Numbered from the stretch's first letter, positions 11,049 to 22,182 are shown. The stretch is 64,000 nt of DNA from Dugong dugon (GCA_030035585.1 CM057475.1:1683501-1747500); one strand, 5' to 3'. Made by a program: numbers and translations. Notes: generated by a model not told the origin, from the letters alone.

Positions 11049-12269
11049 AACCTGTGAAGGTTCGCTTTAGTCGTTCGTTCAAAAGTAGTATTATGGCTGT
11101 TGTGTTTTCAAATATTTAGTCTTAATTTACTCTACATTATGCGCTCACTCAGGTAAAATTAGAAAGGCTCCACTGCCATCCATGTTTAAAAATGGGATCC
11201 AATTTTCCGAGACCGTGGATGGGTTGGTAAAGGATGAGGAGGGCGCCAAACGGCAGCAATAGGTAAAACAGGGCGATGCTTTTCAGCTTGGTAACCTCTG
11301 GCTCTTTCTCTCTCCAAACACTGCTCGGAAAACTAAGGGAATTTCAAATGAAATGATCGAGTCTGTTCTTCTTCTCTTCAGTCCTTCTTTTTCTGTCCTG
11401 CTCTTCAACGACACTGGACAAGAGAACAGAGGACTGGGGAGCAGGTTAATGTGGTGGCGGACTTCTTGCTTCTAATTGAGGAAATCCTGAGCAAGCCAGT
11501 TCTGTTTTCTCTACTTCCTTCCTTTTTCCTTGTCTTCCTTGGGCTGACACAGGTGCCCTGGGTGGTGAGAAGCCGCAGGGAGAATAAACGGGGAAACATT
11601 TCAAAGCAATCGGTCGGATAGTATTTAATAACTATGAGCACACAAAACGTGTTTTTAAAAGGAGAAAAGTACGAAACTGTTGGGAATTGTAAAATGCAGG
11701 CGAATGTGTATGGTTTTGAACCCTTTCAAGGAAAGGACACTCTCCTATTGAGCCACACCTCTCTCACGGCAGAAACGTCATGAAGATCCTCCTTGAAATG
11801 TTAGCCATATTTCTAAGGGGTTTTGGCAGATCCAATAGTTGACCAGAGAGAAAATCCACTGTCTGAAATCTCACTATTTCTAAACGTCTAAACTATAGCA
11901 GGAAATATGTAAAGAGATTGCAGACCCAAGAAACACTTTCTGCTCCTAGGACTTTCCACCCCACTATACTCCTCCAAGGTTTCCACCTTAGTAAACTGCC
12001 TTGTCCATTTTTTTCCTGCAACCACCGGGAAAGATGTATGATGGAACTTTCTCTTGTTTTTTCAACTTTTTTCTCTATCCACGTTTTCTTTTCTTCTCTT
12101 CTTACAAAGTTTTTTAAGCCCCCTTCTCCTTAAGTAGAGAGGATTAACGACAGTCTAGGAGAAGATATTTCAATACTTACATTTGATAAAGGACTCTGAT
12201 GTGGAATATATGAAGAACTCCTATGAAACACTAAGAAAAAAGACTGAACCTCATTGAGAAAGAGTAAAG

Positions 12270-13010
12270 ACTTCACTAAAGAATATATTTAAATGCAAAT
12301 TAATAAACACAATGAAATAATACTACCTTTCACCAAAATTGCTTTAGTTAGAATAACTGATGATATCAAGTGTCTCTGAGGATTTGGAACTGAAACTTTC
12401 ATACATTGCTGATGAGGCTGTCCACTGGTATGCCCACATTGGTACACTATTTGGAAATATTGCCTCAAGCAAGATATATATACAATCTACAACCTAGAAA
12501 CTGCACAGCTGCAATTAGACCCTAGATAAATGCATGCTTATTGCCCTTGAAAGACATGTACAAGAAAGTTCATAGCGGCATTAGCTATTTCAAATGTATA
12601 ACAATAGCAAAATGAATGAAAAAAGCCTGATGTCCAGAATTCATATGATGGAATACGACAGAGCAATAAGAAATACTGCTACTAGAAACAGTATGGATTC
12701 ATCTAATGAAAAACAAAGTAAGTGAAAGAATCCATACTCAAACAAGCAGCACATACTATATCATTTCATTTATTCTATTTCAAAGCACAGGAAAAACTAA
12801 TCTATGCTAGTAGAGATTCAAAGATTGGAATTGATTGGGATGAGTTACAAGGGAGCTCCTGGGAGGTGAAAATTTCTTCATCTCGGTCTGGATGTTGGTT
12901 CCATGGTGTATACATATGTATTATTCATCAAACTAATAATTTTAAGTTTTAGGCATTTCACTGTATGTGAATCTAGCCTCAGTTTAAACAGAAAACAAGG
13001 GAAAGATTTC
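12270..13010 (+). mobile_element. old L1 3' region (copy 2)
   Basis: Same element and order as 5560-6240 ('atgcaaattaataaacacaatgaaataata', first 20 nt diagnostic; 'cagcaataagaaatactgc'). No open frame left. Shared by duplication, not by two insertions. Confidence 0.7.
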
Positions 13011-13033
13011 CTTGGATATTTCCTCACCTCCCA

Positions 13034-13197
13034 AAAAAAACCAAATCCATTGCCATCAAGTGAATTCTGACTCAGAGTGACTCTATGAGACAGAGTAGAA
13101 CTGCCCCATAGGATTTTCAGGGAGCAGCTGGTAGATTTGAACAGCCAACGTTTCAGATAGCAGCTGATCTCTTAACCACTGCACTATCAGGGCTCCA
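13034..13197 (-). repeat. AfroSINE
   Basis: A-run and tail at left (CATTGCCATCAAGTGAATTC), head TGCACTATCAGGGCTCC at right. Absent from block B copy 1. Confidence 0.88.
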
Positions 13198-13216
13198 CCT
13201 CCAGTACATCGTATGT

Positions 13217-13281
13217 CCTCATTGTTGTTGTTGTTCTTTGGTGCTGTCAAGTTGATTTTGACTCATGGTGATCCCATTAGT
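13217..13281 (-). repeat. AfroSINE tail fragment
   Basis: GTT-repeat followed by GTGCTGTCAAGTTGATTTTG; only the tail is present. Confidence 0.7.
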
Positions 13282-13429
13282 GCTGTTCCAATTGTGGTCT
13301 GCAGACTGTGCCTGTCTAGGAACTGTTTTTTACCTGATTGTGAGCATTAGAAACTTTTGTATCAATTTGACATGCCAGTACACTGGACTTCTCTTATTAA
13401 GTAAGGTAGAAACAAATGTGTATGTAAAT

Positions 13430-13740
13430 TGGAACGGTTAGGTATGGTTCGTATCTAACGTCAGTTAGTCAAATGTTTCTCTTTGTATAGAATACAGTAT
13501 GTAGTGTACTTTCCTATGTGTAAAAAAATTAAACATTTCCAGATACACTAAAACATCTTTAACATAATAATACAGTAGTAATAATAATATTTTGATGCAA
13601 ATCCAGAAGTAGTACCTGTTTGTTATTATGAACCATTGTATGTACCTGAAATTTTTAATATAATAGGCTTTACAGGGGATGGTTCATAACTGCAGGTTGT
13701 ATATAAGTTGGACTTTGGTAACCTGGGGCTTCTTGTAGTT
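13430..13740. mobile_element. possible Tc/mariner-type DNA transposon fossil
   Basis: The ends are reminiscent of an old mammalian Tc/mariner-like MITE: 'atgtaaattggaacggtta' near the left and 'gttgtatataagttggactt' near the right, with an AT-rich middle. I recall this type of end from placental DNA-transposon fossils but cannot fix the family. Confidence 0.35.
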
Positions 13741-13851
13741 AGAAAATTATCCCCCAACTAAGTCTAGACCTCACCTTGCTCATTTTGAGTGAGACCGTGT
13801 TGAACAAGGTCACACCGCCTGTATTCATCCCTCAGCTTCTCTCCTTAATAG

Positions 13852-14028
13852 CTAAGGGAACTTTGATAAGCTGCTTTAGCTCACTGGGCATCAATATCCA
13901 ATATGTGAAATGGCAATAGTAATAAAACTATGTAATAGAGTTGAAGGGAGGACTTAACGAGTAACTATACATAAAATACTTTAGAAAGATAGCTGGCACA
14001 TAAATCAGCAATCATTAATGTTCACTAT
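13852..14028 (+). repeat. MIR
   Basis: Core 'ttagctcactgggcatcaat' and 'aatgtgaaatggcaatagta' layout followed by 'ctggcacataa' and the attattaatgtt-type end. Its tail is cut by the LTR at 14029. Confidence 0.65.
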
Positions 14029-14547
14029 TGTCATGGATTGAATTGTGTCCCTCTCAAATATGTGTATCATTTGGCTAGGCCATGATTCCCAGTATTGTGT
14101 GATTGTCCACCATTTTGTCATCTGATGTGATTTTTCTACGTGTTGCAAATCCTACTTCTATAATGTTAATGAGGTGGGATAGGCAGCAGTTATGTTAACA
14201 AGGTAGGACTCAATCTACAAGATTGGATTATGTCTTGAGCCAATCGATTCTGAGATATAAAAGAGAGAAGTAAGCAGAGAGACAGGGGGACCTCAAACCA
14301 CCAAGAAAGCAGTGCCAGGAGCAGAGCGTGTCCTTTGGACCCGGCATTCCTGTGCTGAGAAGCTTCTAGTCTAGGGGAAGACTGATGACAAGGACCTTCC
14401 TCCAGAGTGACAGAGAAAGCCTTGTCCTGGAGCTGATGCCCTGAATTTGGACTTCTAGCCTACTAGACTGTGAGAGAATAAACTTCCGTTTGTTAAAGCC
14501 ATCCACTTGTGGTATTTCTGTTACAGCAGCACTAGACGACTAAGACA
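14029..14547 (+). repeat. solo ERVL/MaLR-class LTR with 5-bp target duplication
   Basis: 519-bp LTR starting TG and ending CA. The direct repeat ACTAT stands at 14024-14028 and again at 14548-14552, as expected for ERVL-class integration. Internal signs are the 'gaattgtgtccctc' start, 'ataaaagagag' promoter-like box, 'gagaataaac' polyadenylation region and 'cagcagcactagacgactaa' end. No internal retroviral genes adjoin it, so it is a solo LTR, inserted in the tail of a MIR. Confidence 0.82.
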
Positions 14548-14561
14548 ACTATCATTGTTGT

Positions 14562-14768
14562 TTTTAATCATTGTTGTTGTTGTTGTTAGTTGCCAGGAAG
14601 TCAATTCCAACTCCAAGTGTTACAGAGTAGAACTGTATCATAGGGTTTTCTTGACTGTAATCTTTATGAAAGCAGATCATCAGGCCTTCTGAAATCGCTG
14701 GGTGAGTTGGAACCTCCAACCTTTGGCCTAGAAGTCCAGCACAAACCTAATTCGCCACCTAGGGTCCA
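14562..14768 (-). repeat. AfroSINE (long variant)
   Basis: (GTT)n then GTTGCCAGGAAGTCAATTCC at the left; head 'ccacctagggtcc' at the right. Confidence 0.85.
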
Positions 14769-14784
14769 CATTTTTATCCTTATC

Positions 14785-14880
14785 CTCTTTATTTTATTAT
14801 TGAACAATTGTTTTGTGCCAAGTACTTAATCCTTTCAACAACACTGAGTATTATCCAAAATCTACAGATAAAAGTCCCAC
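14785..14880 (-). repeat. MIR fragment
   Basis: Reads as the reverse of MIR: 'ttgtgccaagtacttaatcc', 'ttcaacaacactgag', 'atctacagataaaa'. Confidence 0.55.
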
Positions 14881-15549
14881 GCATTAAAATAAAATACATG
14901 ATTTATACCAGCAAGTAAATAAAATCTGTTCTTTTTCCTAAATTAAAAGCTGCTATATACAACATTCGCATTTCAGTTGTAAAATTATAAACCTAAAATA
15001 TCTTCCACTCATCTAATCGTTTTACAATAGTGCATGATCTTAGTACCCCTACCAACTTCTTTTATTTGTCCACTTTCTTTTTACAGCCGCTGCAATGGTT
15101 TATCTCTGTGACCTTCTCCAGTGATTTGCCCTTGGTTTGAAGACTCCTAGTAGATTATGCCACCACTCCATTCCCAGCAGCAGCCAATGATGGACTGGAG
15201 AAGGTGGAAGGTGCAAAAGTCCAAACCCCTTGACTCAAGGACAACGCTATTCGATTTACCCCCCAGCACTTCTGTCACATGGGTCGGGCCAAATCTAGAC
15301 CTCACCTGAGAACACATTACTGCTTAGCTACTTTCCCTCTCCATGAAAATGACTCCCTCAATAAATCATACCCCTCAATCCCTGTCTCACACTCTTAATA
15401 TTCTACAGACAGGAAACAGGCTGCCAAAACTACTCAGCTGCAAACACATGCTACCTTTCGTGAAAATAGAAGGATGACTCTGAGAGGATGACTCCTGTGG
15501 CAGAGCCATCAAACCACAGAGCATTAATTCCAGGCCTTCAAAGCTAACA
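14881..15549. other. no recognised feature
   Basis: Single-copy-looking AT-rich DNA; part of it may be decayed MaLR internal sequence upstream of the recognisable part at 15550. Confidence 0.4.
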
Positions 15550-15941
15550 TTTGCCTGGCTGGATTTAGACATTTCTTGGGACCAGTGACTCCTTTTTTAT
15601 CTTTCCCTTTCATCCCTTTTTTAATTGGAATGTCTATAACTATTATCTTATATCTGTCCCACCACTGTATTTTTGGGAGCAGCTAACTTGTTCCTTGAAT
15701 TTCACAGATTCACATATAGAGGGCAATTGTGCCTCAGGATGGATTATACCCAGAGCCTCACCCATACCTAATTTAGAGAATTTAGATGGTAAGATTTAAG
15801 ACTTTTGAGCTGATGAGATTTAGATGAGACTTTGGACTTTGAGTTGATGCTGTAAAGAGTTGAGATTTGGGGAGCTGTTGGGATGGAATAAATGTTTTTG
15901 CATGTGGGACAGATGTGAATCTTTGAGACAAGAGGGCAGAC
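15550..15941 (+). mobile_element. MaLR internal region, 3' end
   Basis: The non-coding 3' end of a MaLR (ERVL-related) provirus: 'tgagactttggactttgag' and 'ttgatgctgtaaagagttga' followed by 'gagctgttgggatgg' directly before an LTR start at 15942. No coding frame survives. Confidence 0.7.
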
Positions 15942-16310
15942 TGTGGTAGGTGTAATAATGCCCCAACAAAGATATCCATTTCGTGATATCCAAATGCTGT
16001 GAATATGTTACCTTACATGGCAAAAGGGACTTTGCAGATTTGCTTAAATTAAGGATGGAGCAGTGGAAAAATTAATCTAGATTTTCTGGGTGGACCCAGT
16101 ATAATCACAAGGTCCTTGTAAGAAGGAGACAGGTGGGCCAGAGTCAGGAAAGGGAAAGAGACAAAGGAAGCAGAGGTCAGAGTGATGCAGCCGTAAGTCA
16201 AAGAATGTGGGTGGCCTGTGGAAGCCAGAAAAATCAAGGAATGAATTCTCCACCAGAGTCTCCAGAAAGAATGCATCTCCACCAACATCTTGAGTTTAGA
16301 CCTATGGAAC
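15942..16310 (+). repeat. MLT1-type LTR, 5' part
   Basis: Starts TG, contains 'gttaccttacatggcaaaag', 'cacaaggtccttgtaagaag', 'agagtgatgcagccgtaagt'. It is cut at 16310 by a hAT transposon; the rest of the LTR resumes at 20218. It follows a MaLR internal region, so it is the 3' LTR of a partial provirus. Confidence 0.85.
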
Positions 16311-17099
16311 CAGGGATGGATTACCCAATAAACATGGTAAGCATATACTTAGGGTATCATCAAGACAGGGGCACCAGTTTCCAAAGCAAAGACCTATATA
16401 TGCCAAGCAGACAAGACACGAGGAAAAGCAAACACCATGGTGGAAGGGAACTGGCAGGGCACTAAATGAAATTGATTTCATTTTATAAATTTTGTTTACA
16501 GTAACATTTCCATTTCCATTTAATTTCAGACTGATAGAGTATAACCTCACTTTTAGTTCTCTCTTGTAGATCACAGAAGGACATGCCAGCAGCACTATAA
16601 TCATGTGACTCATGTTGTATCTGGTCCTGCCCAAAGCAAACCAAAATGCATCTTCAGATTGAGCATACTCTTGTATTTGTATCATGCTCTTTGCCATCAT
16701 TCTCGCCTCTGTCCAGTATCAACAGTAGTCCAATGAACTGTGAAGATGCAGCATCAGGGTACGGAAAGTGAGTGTACAAGTTTTTAAGTATTATTTCAAG
16801 ACCGAAAACCCTCATGGAGATACGCAAAGGGCCCACCAAAAAACATCATACACAAATGAAAGAAATTATTTTTTGGCTATCTTGTAAGAACTATTTCTTC
16901 TGACTATCTCAGACCTGAAGAATAAAATTACACGTTCTAAATGATTTTTTTTTACTTACCAATTTCCAAGCATAATTTTTTGTGTTAATGTCCAATTTTG
17001 AATGTATATTTCATTTTATAAATTTTACTGGTTTTATAAATTGTATTTATTGTCAATTATTCAAATTTATTTGCTAAAGTACAACCAAATTTAAAAGTT

Positions 17100-19560
17100 A
17101 AATTTAAACTAAGTAGAGTGCAAAAACAAAACCTAGCAGAAGAAAAAAGAAAAAGATTTGTGAATTCCTAAAGACAATTCCAAAATTAACTTCCTTTTCA
17201 AAACATAATGAATCAGAAGAGACTTCTTCCATTAAGGTCTTGGTTTTAATGGGTGCAAATCATTGTACTGGTAATGCTAGTGCTGAAATTACTAGTAGCA
17301 ATACGAATATAACAGAATTTGTTTCAAATTCTGCATCTGTTCCTTGCTGTAGTAAAAAAATAATTAATAATGGTGTAGAAAGTGAAACTGTTTTAGAATC
17401 TGAAATTGTAGCATCTGCGGACCCCACAAATAACAGAAATATAGGTCCTGCTTTGTGGAATAATTTTTCTTCTAATGATGTAAATCACTGGATGGAAAGA
17501 AGGCCAAGTGATTGTCAATACCACAGTGGACCATTTGAAAATTCATTTCTCGAAATTTTATGGATGGTAAACAAACAAGGTTCTCTAGCCAGAATATATT
17601 TCTAGGGTGCAAAGCTAATGATGAAAATTATAAGAGGGATTCTCCATCAGTTGGCTCTGTATATTGTTTTGTTTGCAAACTATTCAGTCCTAAAATTTAA
17701 TTCTCAATTTGCTATGGATGGATTTAACAACCTGAATACGATTGATAAACATGGAAACAGTTAAATTCACAGATACTGTATGTTATCATAATTGAACCAA
17801 AAACATTGTTTTCTCTTAACTCATGAACAGGAAACACAAACTGATGAAGAATGTCAGTATTGGAAAGCCATTTCGTTGTGCGTTGGTGCTGTCATTATAA
17901 AAATCACTGCACGTGGAGTATCTTTTTGAGGAAGAAATGAAATGTTTGGGTCCCCACGAAACGGAAATTTTTAGGGTTTACTTGAACTTGTTTCTCAGTT
18001 TGATTCATTTTTAGCAGGTCACATTTCAAAATATGGTAACACAAGAAAGGGAACCCATCATGTATGTCTAAAACAACATGTGAAGAATTAATAAACTTAA
18101 TAACTGATAAAGTTTGATCAATTATTTTCAGTGAAATAAGTATAGCTTGATATTTCAGTTTGTCTGTAGATTCCACTCCTGACCTTTCTCATACAGATCG
18201 GCTAAGTATTGTTCTACGATACGTATCTCCAACAGATGGAAAACCTGTTGAGCAATTTATCACATTTACTAGCTTAAAAAGTCATGCCAGAGAAGAAATT
18301 GAAAATCAAGTGCTTCACTATTTACGTGAAGTTTGCAAAACTGATTTTTCTAATTGCAGAGGTCAGTCCTATGGCAATGCAGCAAATATGCCAGGGCATT
18401 ATGAAGGCACACAATTTTATAGAGGGCAGAAATTTTTAGAACCTACTGAATATGCCATTTTCATACCATGTGCTGCACATTCACTTCATCTTGAAGGACG
18501 TAGCTGCAGGAGATTGTTGTTTGGAATCATTTGATTTTTTTCCCCACTGTTCAGTTATTCTACACGTTTTGCCACCTCTGCTCACCAATGGGCAGTTCTT
18601 CAAACATACTTAGGCAATGATCCTGTATTAAATTGTCTTTCTAATACACTTTGGGAAGCCCGTGCTGCAGCAATGAGTGCAATCCTAGAATCGTACTCTC
18701 AGATTCTAGATGCCTTAGAAAATATTGCTGAAGATCAGCCACAAAAAGGAGCTACCAAAAGAGAAACTGAAAACATCACCAACAAAATGCAAACACTAGA
18801 GTATGTATTTATGTTGATCATGTGGAATAACATATTGCAGCGTTTTCATCAGACGAGTCAAGCTCTCCAAGATTCACAAGTAAACTGAAGGCATGCAGAG
18901 ATCTCTACCAGTCATTAACAGGGTATTTACATAATTTAGGAGAAGATTTTGAAAAATTTGAAAACACAACAATACAAATACTGCCAAATACTGATTATCA
19001 AGCAGTTCTCCATCGCAGATGCATTAGAAAGTAACAGGTAAAATGATGGAAGTGCTCCTGAAGTATCACTGAGTGCCAGAGGTCAATTTCTCCTAACCAC
19101 ATAGTACACCATCATTGACACACTTGAATCTTCCATGAAAAGAAGGGTGAACGTGTATAAAGTTCTTCCAAATAGATTTTCCTTAAACAATGTGGATATA
19201 CCTGATGAAGAATGCGTGAAGGCATCCAAGAAATTAGTGCAGGCTCATCCCCATGACTTAAATATAAACTTTTCTGGTGAAGTGCCACAATCTCATTTTT
19301 ACATGAGAACTAAGTTTGCAGATTCAGGAAAGACAAATTTTACCTATCTGGCATGTATGACTCCATAACAGAAGATAAAATACAACGTGTATTTCCCAGT
19401 GTTGAAATTACTCGTATTCATAACTTTAATGGTCACAAACTGTACAACACAATGCTCGTTTTCGTTCCTACACAGACTCAAAAACCCTCAGCGTACAACA
19501 GTGATTCCAGAAAGACTATCCATTATCCTTATTATGTATGGAAGTAGATCTTGTTCATCA
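17100..19560 (+). pseudogene. hAT transposase (ZMYM1-like) pseudogene
   Basis: Remnant of a hAT-family transposase of the kind also domesticated as ZMYM1-like proteins. In order: a basic N-terminal patch with KTIPKLTSF near 17165-17200; an acidic Asn/Ser-rich spacer (17240-17430); a TTF-type zinc-finger region (NRNIGPALWNNFSSNDVNHW at 17430-17490; YCFVCKLFS equivalent at 17660-17690 and NSQFAMDGFNN at 17700-17735); the RNase-H-fold core (SVDSTPDLSHTDRLSIVLRY from 18164, then DFSNCRGQSYGNAANMPG and IFIPCAAHSLHLEG to 18498); and the C-terminal dimerisation segment (VFPSVEIT at 19392; the final part only in another frame, VIPERLSIILIM). The gene is broken by many frameshifts and stops (for example stops before 17606 and 18535). 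No intron signs. It lies inside terminal inverted repeats, so it is a transposon gene, not a host retrocopy. Confidence 0.82.
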
Positions 19561-20084
19561 GCTTAATTGTAATTAAATCATTGAAAAATGTGTAAGAGCA
19601 AAATATAGAAAGTTTTTTAATTATAACACACTATAGATGAAAGATCTACCTAAAAATAAAATACAGTAATTTGTTGTAATACTCGTTTTCTGATCATTAA
19701 ATTTTCTTTTAAGACATCTTTTCATTTGTTCATTTATAATTGTAGCATTTATTGTGAAACAAGCACCCAAATTGAAGTATGAGTCATTTAAAGCAAAAGT
19801 GGTGAAAGTCAATTTTTTGTTGTGGGAGAGCAACAGAATTTTACATGGATTGTTGAAACAACTAAGTTCTGAATTATTTTCTTTGTAGTAGAATATGGAG
19901 AATATTCTTTTTGTAGAAAATTAGTTATATAGTAAAAATCTGAGTATCCCACATCCACTAAAATTTTTATAGTCTGTTCATCTTATTCTGCTAAAAGGGC
20001 ATATGCCACTTTTCTGTTCAATCACTAATATATATTCTACTATAAGTCGAATTTAAAAAGAAGTTACTGCGTGGAGAGCTAACA

Positions 20085-20125
20085 CGTACACACACACATA
20101 TATATATGCACGTATATATGTAACT
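20085..20125. repeat. AC/AT microsatellite
   Basis: Short run of acacacacacatatatatatg and related steps inside the hAT element. Confidence 0.7.
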
Positions 20126-20217
20126 CACATGTCCCGTTGGAATGACAGAGTCAGCAGAGGAGGGGACACCATAGATTATCAGCGTTTAGGAATCTCACAT
20201 GCCTTAATCCGGCCCTG

Positions 20218-20326
20218 AAAGAACCCACTTCAGACTTCTGACCTCCAGAGATAATAAATTTTTGTTTTTTCTTTAAGCCATTAAATTTGTGGTAATTTGG
20301 TACAGTAGCAACAGGTAACTAATCCA
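20218..20326 (+). repeat. MLT1-type LTR, 3' part
   Basis: Continuation of the LTR at 15942: 'cagacttctgacctccagag', 'gataataaatttttg', 'ttaaatttgtggtaatttgg', ending 'aactaatcca'. Confidence 0.85.
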
Positions 20327-20587
20327 TAGTATGGTATTAGGTCATATTATAGTCAGTGTACTGAAAAGCTGTCTTGTTACCAAGGAAGACGAATAAAGTT
20401 CTTGAAGTGTTTCTTGTCAGAGTGTTAAGAAAATCACAGTTGTACTGGTCAAGTTATAATTGCATCACATGAAATTGATTCGTTATGAATCTGTGCTTCA
20501 TACTCAAAAACTTGATCAGTGGAATAATTTTCCCAGCACCGGGTCTCTTTTTCAAGTGAGTGTATGCAGAAAAGAACAAAAACCTCC

Positions 20588-20657
20588 AATGCCCTCTGAG
20601 ACTCGATCTCAGGACCTTCAGATTATGAGACTGACACGCTGCCTACTACAATATGGT
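20588..20657 (-). pseudogene. tRNA-Met (CAT) pseudogene
   Basis: Minus strand. GTCAGTCTCATAATCTGAAG, the anticodon arm with CAT, matches elongator tRNA-Met exactly, as does AGTAGGCAGCG of the D arm. The 5' acceptor strand has been replaced: the stretch comes from a local repeat of 'tatggtaac' (20652-20670). The T loop is altered (ATCGAGT). One base is missing near the D stem. The acceptor stem cannot form. Confidence 0.82.
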
Positions 20658-20904
20658 AACTTATGGTAACACCTTTTAGTAAAACTCTCAGCTGGAACGA
20701 TCTGAACCCTCAGTGAAATTTCCGAAGCATAAGGTTTTTATATGCTATACAGCTCCATGCCCCAAAAGGAATTGATGCTACGTCATATGTAAGTTTGCTG
20801 TTGCTCTGCCTTTGTCACGGTAACCTAGATCAAAATTATTTCAGGATTTTACCCTGGAGTAAATAAACATACAACAGAGTGAAGTTTTCCACTGGGCTTT
20901 AAAC

Positions 20905-21095
20905 ATCAGTTTCTGCTGGGTGACATCCAGCAAGTTATTTATCATCTCTGTGCCTCATATTGTCCATCAGGAAAATGGAGATCATAGCGAAAGTACGTAT
21001 CTTTTGAGGCAGTTAGGAGGACTGAATGACAGTAAATGTAAGGAGAGTGCGTAGCTCATAATAAGTTTCTAATAAATTTTAGTTGTTATTTATCG
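20905..21095 (+). repeat. MIR
   Basis: Recognisable MIR order: 'gggtgacatccagcaagtta', 'tctgtgcctcatattgtcc', 'ggaaaatggagatcatagc', 'aggactgaatgacagtaaat', 'ctaataaattttagttgtta'. Confidence 0.75.
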
Positions 21096-21202
21096 GTGTT
21101 TTGGATAACTAGTGTGTAGAACTGTTGTAAGAAAAGAGTAATGTGTTGGAAAACATTCTTGTTGCTTTGCAAATAATAGATTTAAAGACTGTCAGGACGT
21201 GT

Positions 21203-21306
21203 GGTAGTGTGGCTGAGCGGCCTAAGGTGCTAGATCTCTGGTTTAAGGCTCTAGTGTCTGCCGGCGGTGGGGGCAGGGGACGTGGTTTGGAATCCCACCG
21301 CAGGTT
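21203..21306 (+). pseudogene. tRNA-Leu (AAG)-like pseudogene
   Basis: GGTAGTGTGGCTGAGCGGCC and 'taaggtgct' match the 5' half of tRNA-Leu-AAG; GTGGTTTGGAATCCCACCGC matches the T arm. About 8-9 extra bases sit in the anticodon loop (CTAGA stem, then 'tctctggtt' before TAAGGC), and the variable region is expanded by a G-rich stretch. The 3' acceptor strand no longer pairs. A tRNA intron is unlikely as the insert is not at the usual place and the acceptor is broken. Confidence 0.7.
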
Positions 21307-21369
21307 GTGGGTGAAACGTTTGCCTGGGGCTGGTAACTTAAAGAAGGTGTTTATCTTCCTAACATCGTG

Positions 21370-21478
21370 TTGGAGTGCTGGTGGCGCAGTGGTTAAAGTG
21401 GTCGACTACTAACTGAAAGGGTGGAAATTAGAAAACACCAGTTGACTCCACTGCAGCTTGTTTGGCTTTTGGTTTAAC
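21370..21478 (+). repeat. AfroSINE (internally deleted)
   Basis: Head GCTGGTGGCGCAGTGGTTAA joined to a tail-like end 'gactccactgcagc' and T-rich run. Confidence 0.8.
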
Positions 21479-21779
21479 AGTAGGTTAAGACCAACTGCGG
21501 AGTTATAAGGAGTATCAGACTGTTGTAATTTCTGTATGTTCTCTATGTCTAAGAACAGCATTGTGTGCCCAAGGGGACAATTTTTTAAGATTTTAAAATG
21601 TTTACGTTGAAATAAATGTAACTTTCACATATTTACAAATCTCAAAAACAAAAGAGTTGATATACAGTAAAAATCTTCCCATTCCACTGCCTCCCTTTCT
21701 CATTCCACCTGCCCTGAATTCTGCCTACCCAAGCAAGTATACTAGTATGGGGTTACCTGCAAGGAATATTATTTGCATA

Positions 21780-21963
21780 AACAAGCAAATAACCAGTTGC
21801 CATGGACTCAACTCTGACTCATGGAGACTCCATGTGTGTCAGAGTAGAGCTGTGCTCCGTAGGATTTTCTATGGCTGATTTTTTGGAATTAGATTACGAG
21901 GCTTTCTCCCGAGATGCTTCTGGGTGGACTACAACTTCCAATCTTCTGGTTAGCACCCAGGGA
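21780..21963 (-). repeat. AfroSINE (long variant)
   Basis: GTTGCCATGGACTCAACTCT tail; body 'catgtgtgtcagagtagagc'; head 'tctggttagcacccagggac'. Confidence 0.88.
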
Positions 21964-22182
21964 CAAAAAAGCCAATAGGAATCTATTATTTTCCCCACAT
22001 TTTATACTTTCCAAATCTACTCTATTGTATATTACATATTAGAGAAATTAATGTTTACCTTTTACATATTAGGGAAATTACAGATATTTTCTCCATAGTT
22101 TGTTCTGGTTTTTTTTTTTTTTTTCCACTTTGCTTATGTGTTTTTTGTTCACTGTTTTAGTTGTCGTTGTTTTGTTTTGGCT

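Larger units (their letters stand above)
10600..13400 (+). repeat. duplicated block B, copy 2 (carries tRNA-Phe)
   Basis: Partner of 4050-6440; see landmarks there. It has gained three SINE pieces (10657-10863, 13034-13197, 13217-13281) and lacks the tRNA-Ser. The part 11290-12260 between the tRNA-Phe flank and the old L1 has little visible match to copy 1. Confidence 0.8.
16311..20217 (+). mobile_element. hAT (Tip100/Zaphod-like) DNA transposon
   Basis: A 3.9-kb insertion that splits an MLT1 LTR. Its ends form a terminal inverted repeat: left CAGGGATGGATTACCCAATA, right end reverse-complemented CAGGGCCGGATTAAGGCATG. Similarity continues inward (left 'gggtatcat..ggggcacc', right 'ataatctatggtgtcccc'). 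The flanks (ATGGAACC / AAAGAACC) are compatible with a decayed 8-bp hAT target duplication. It carries one dead transposase gene in plus orientation. An AC/AT microsatellite lies near its right end (20085-20125). Confidence 0.8.

Noticed and set aside
11700..11765. minus-strand A-box/B-box pair (GTGGCTCAATAGG, GGGTTCAAAACC)
   Set aside because: The spacing is too short for a tRNA and no acceptor stem forms; left out of the tRNA list.
16133..16465. 110-codon frame
   Set aside because: It runs across the MLT1 LTR into the hAT element end, so it cannot be one gene.
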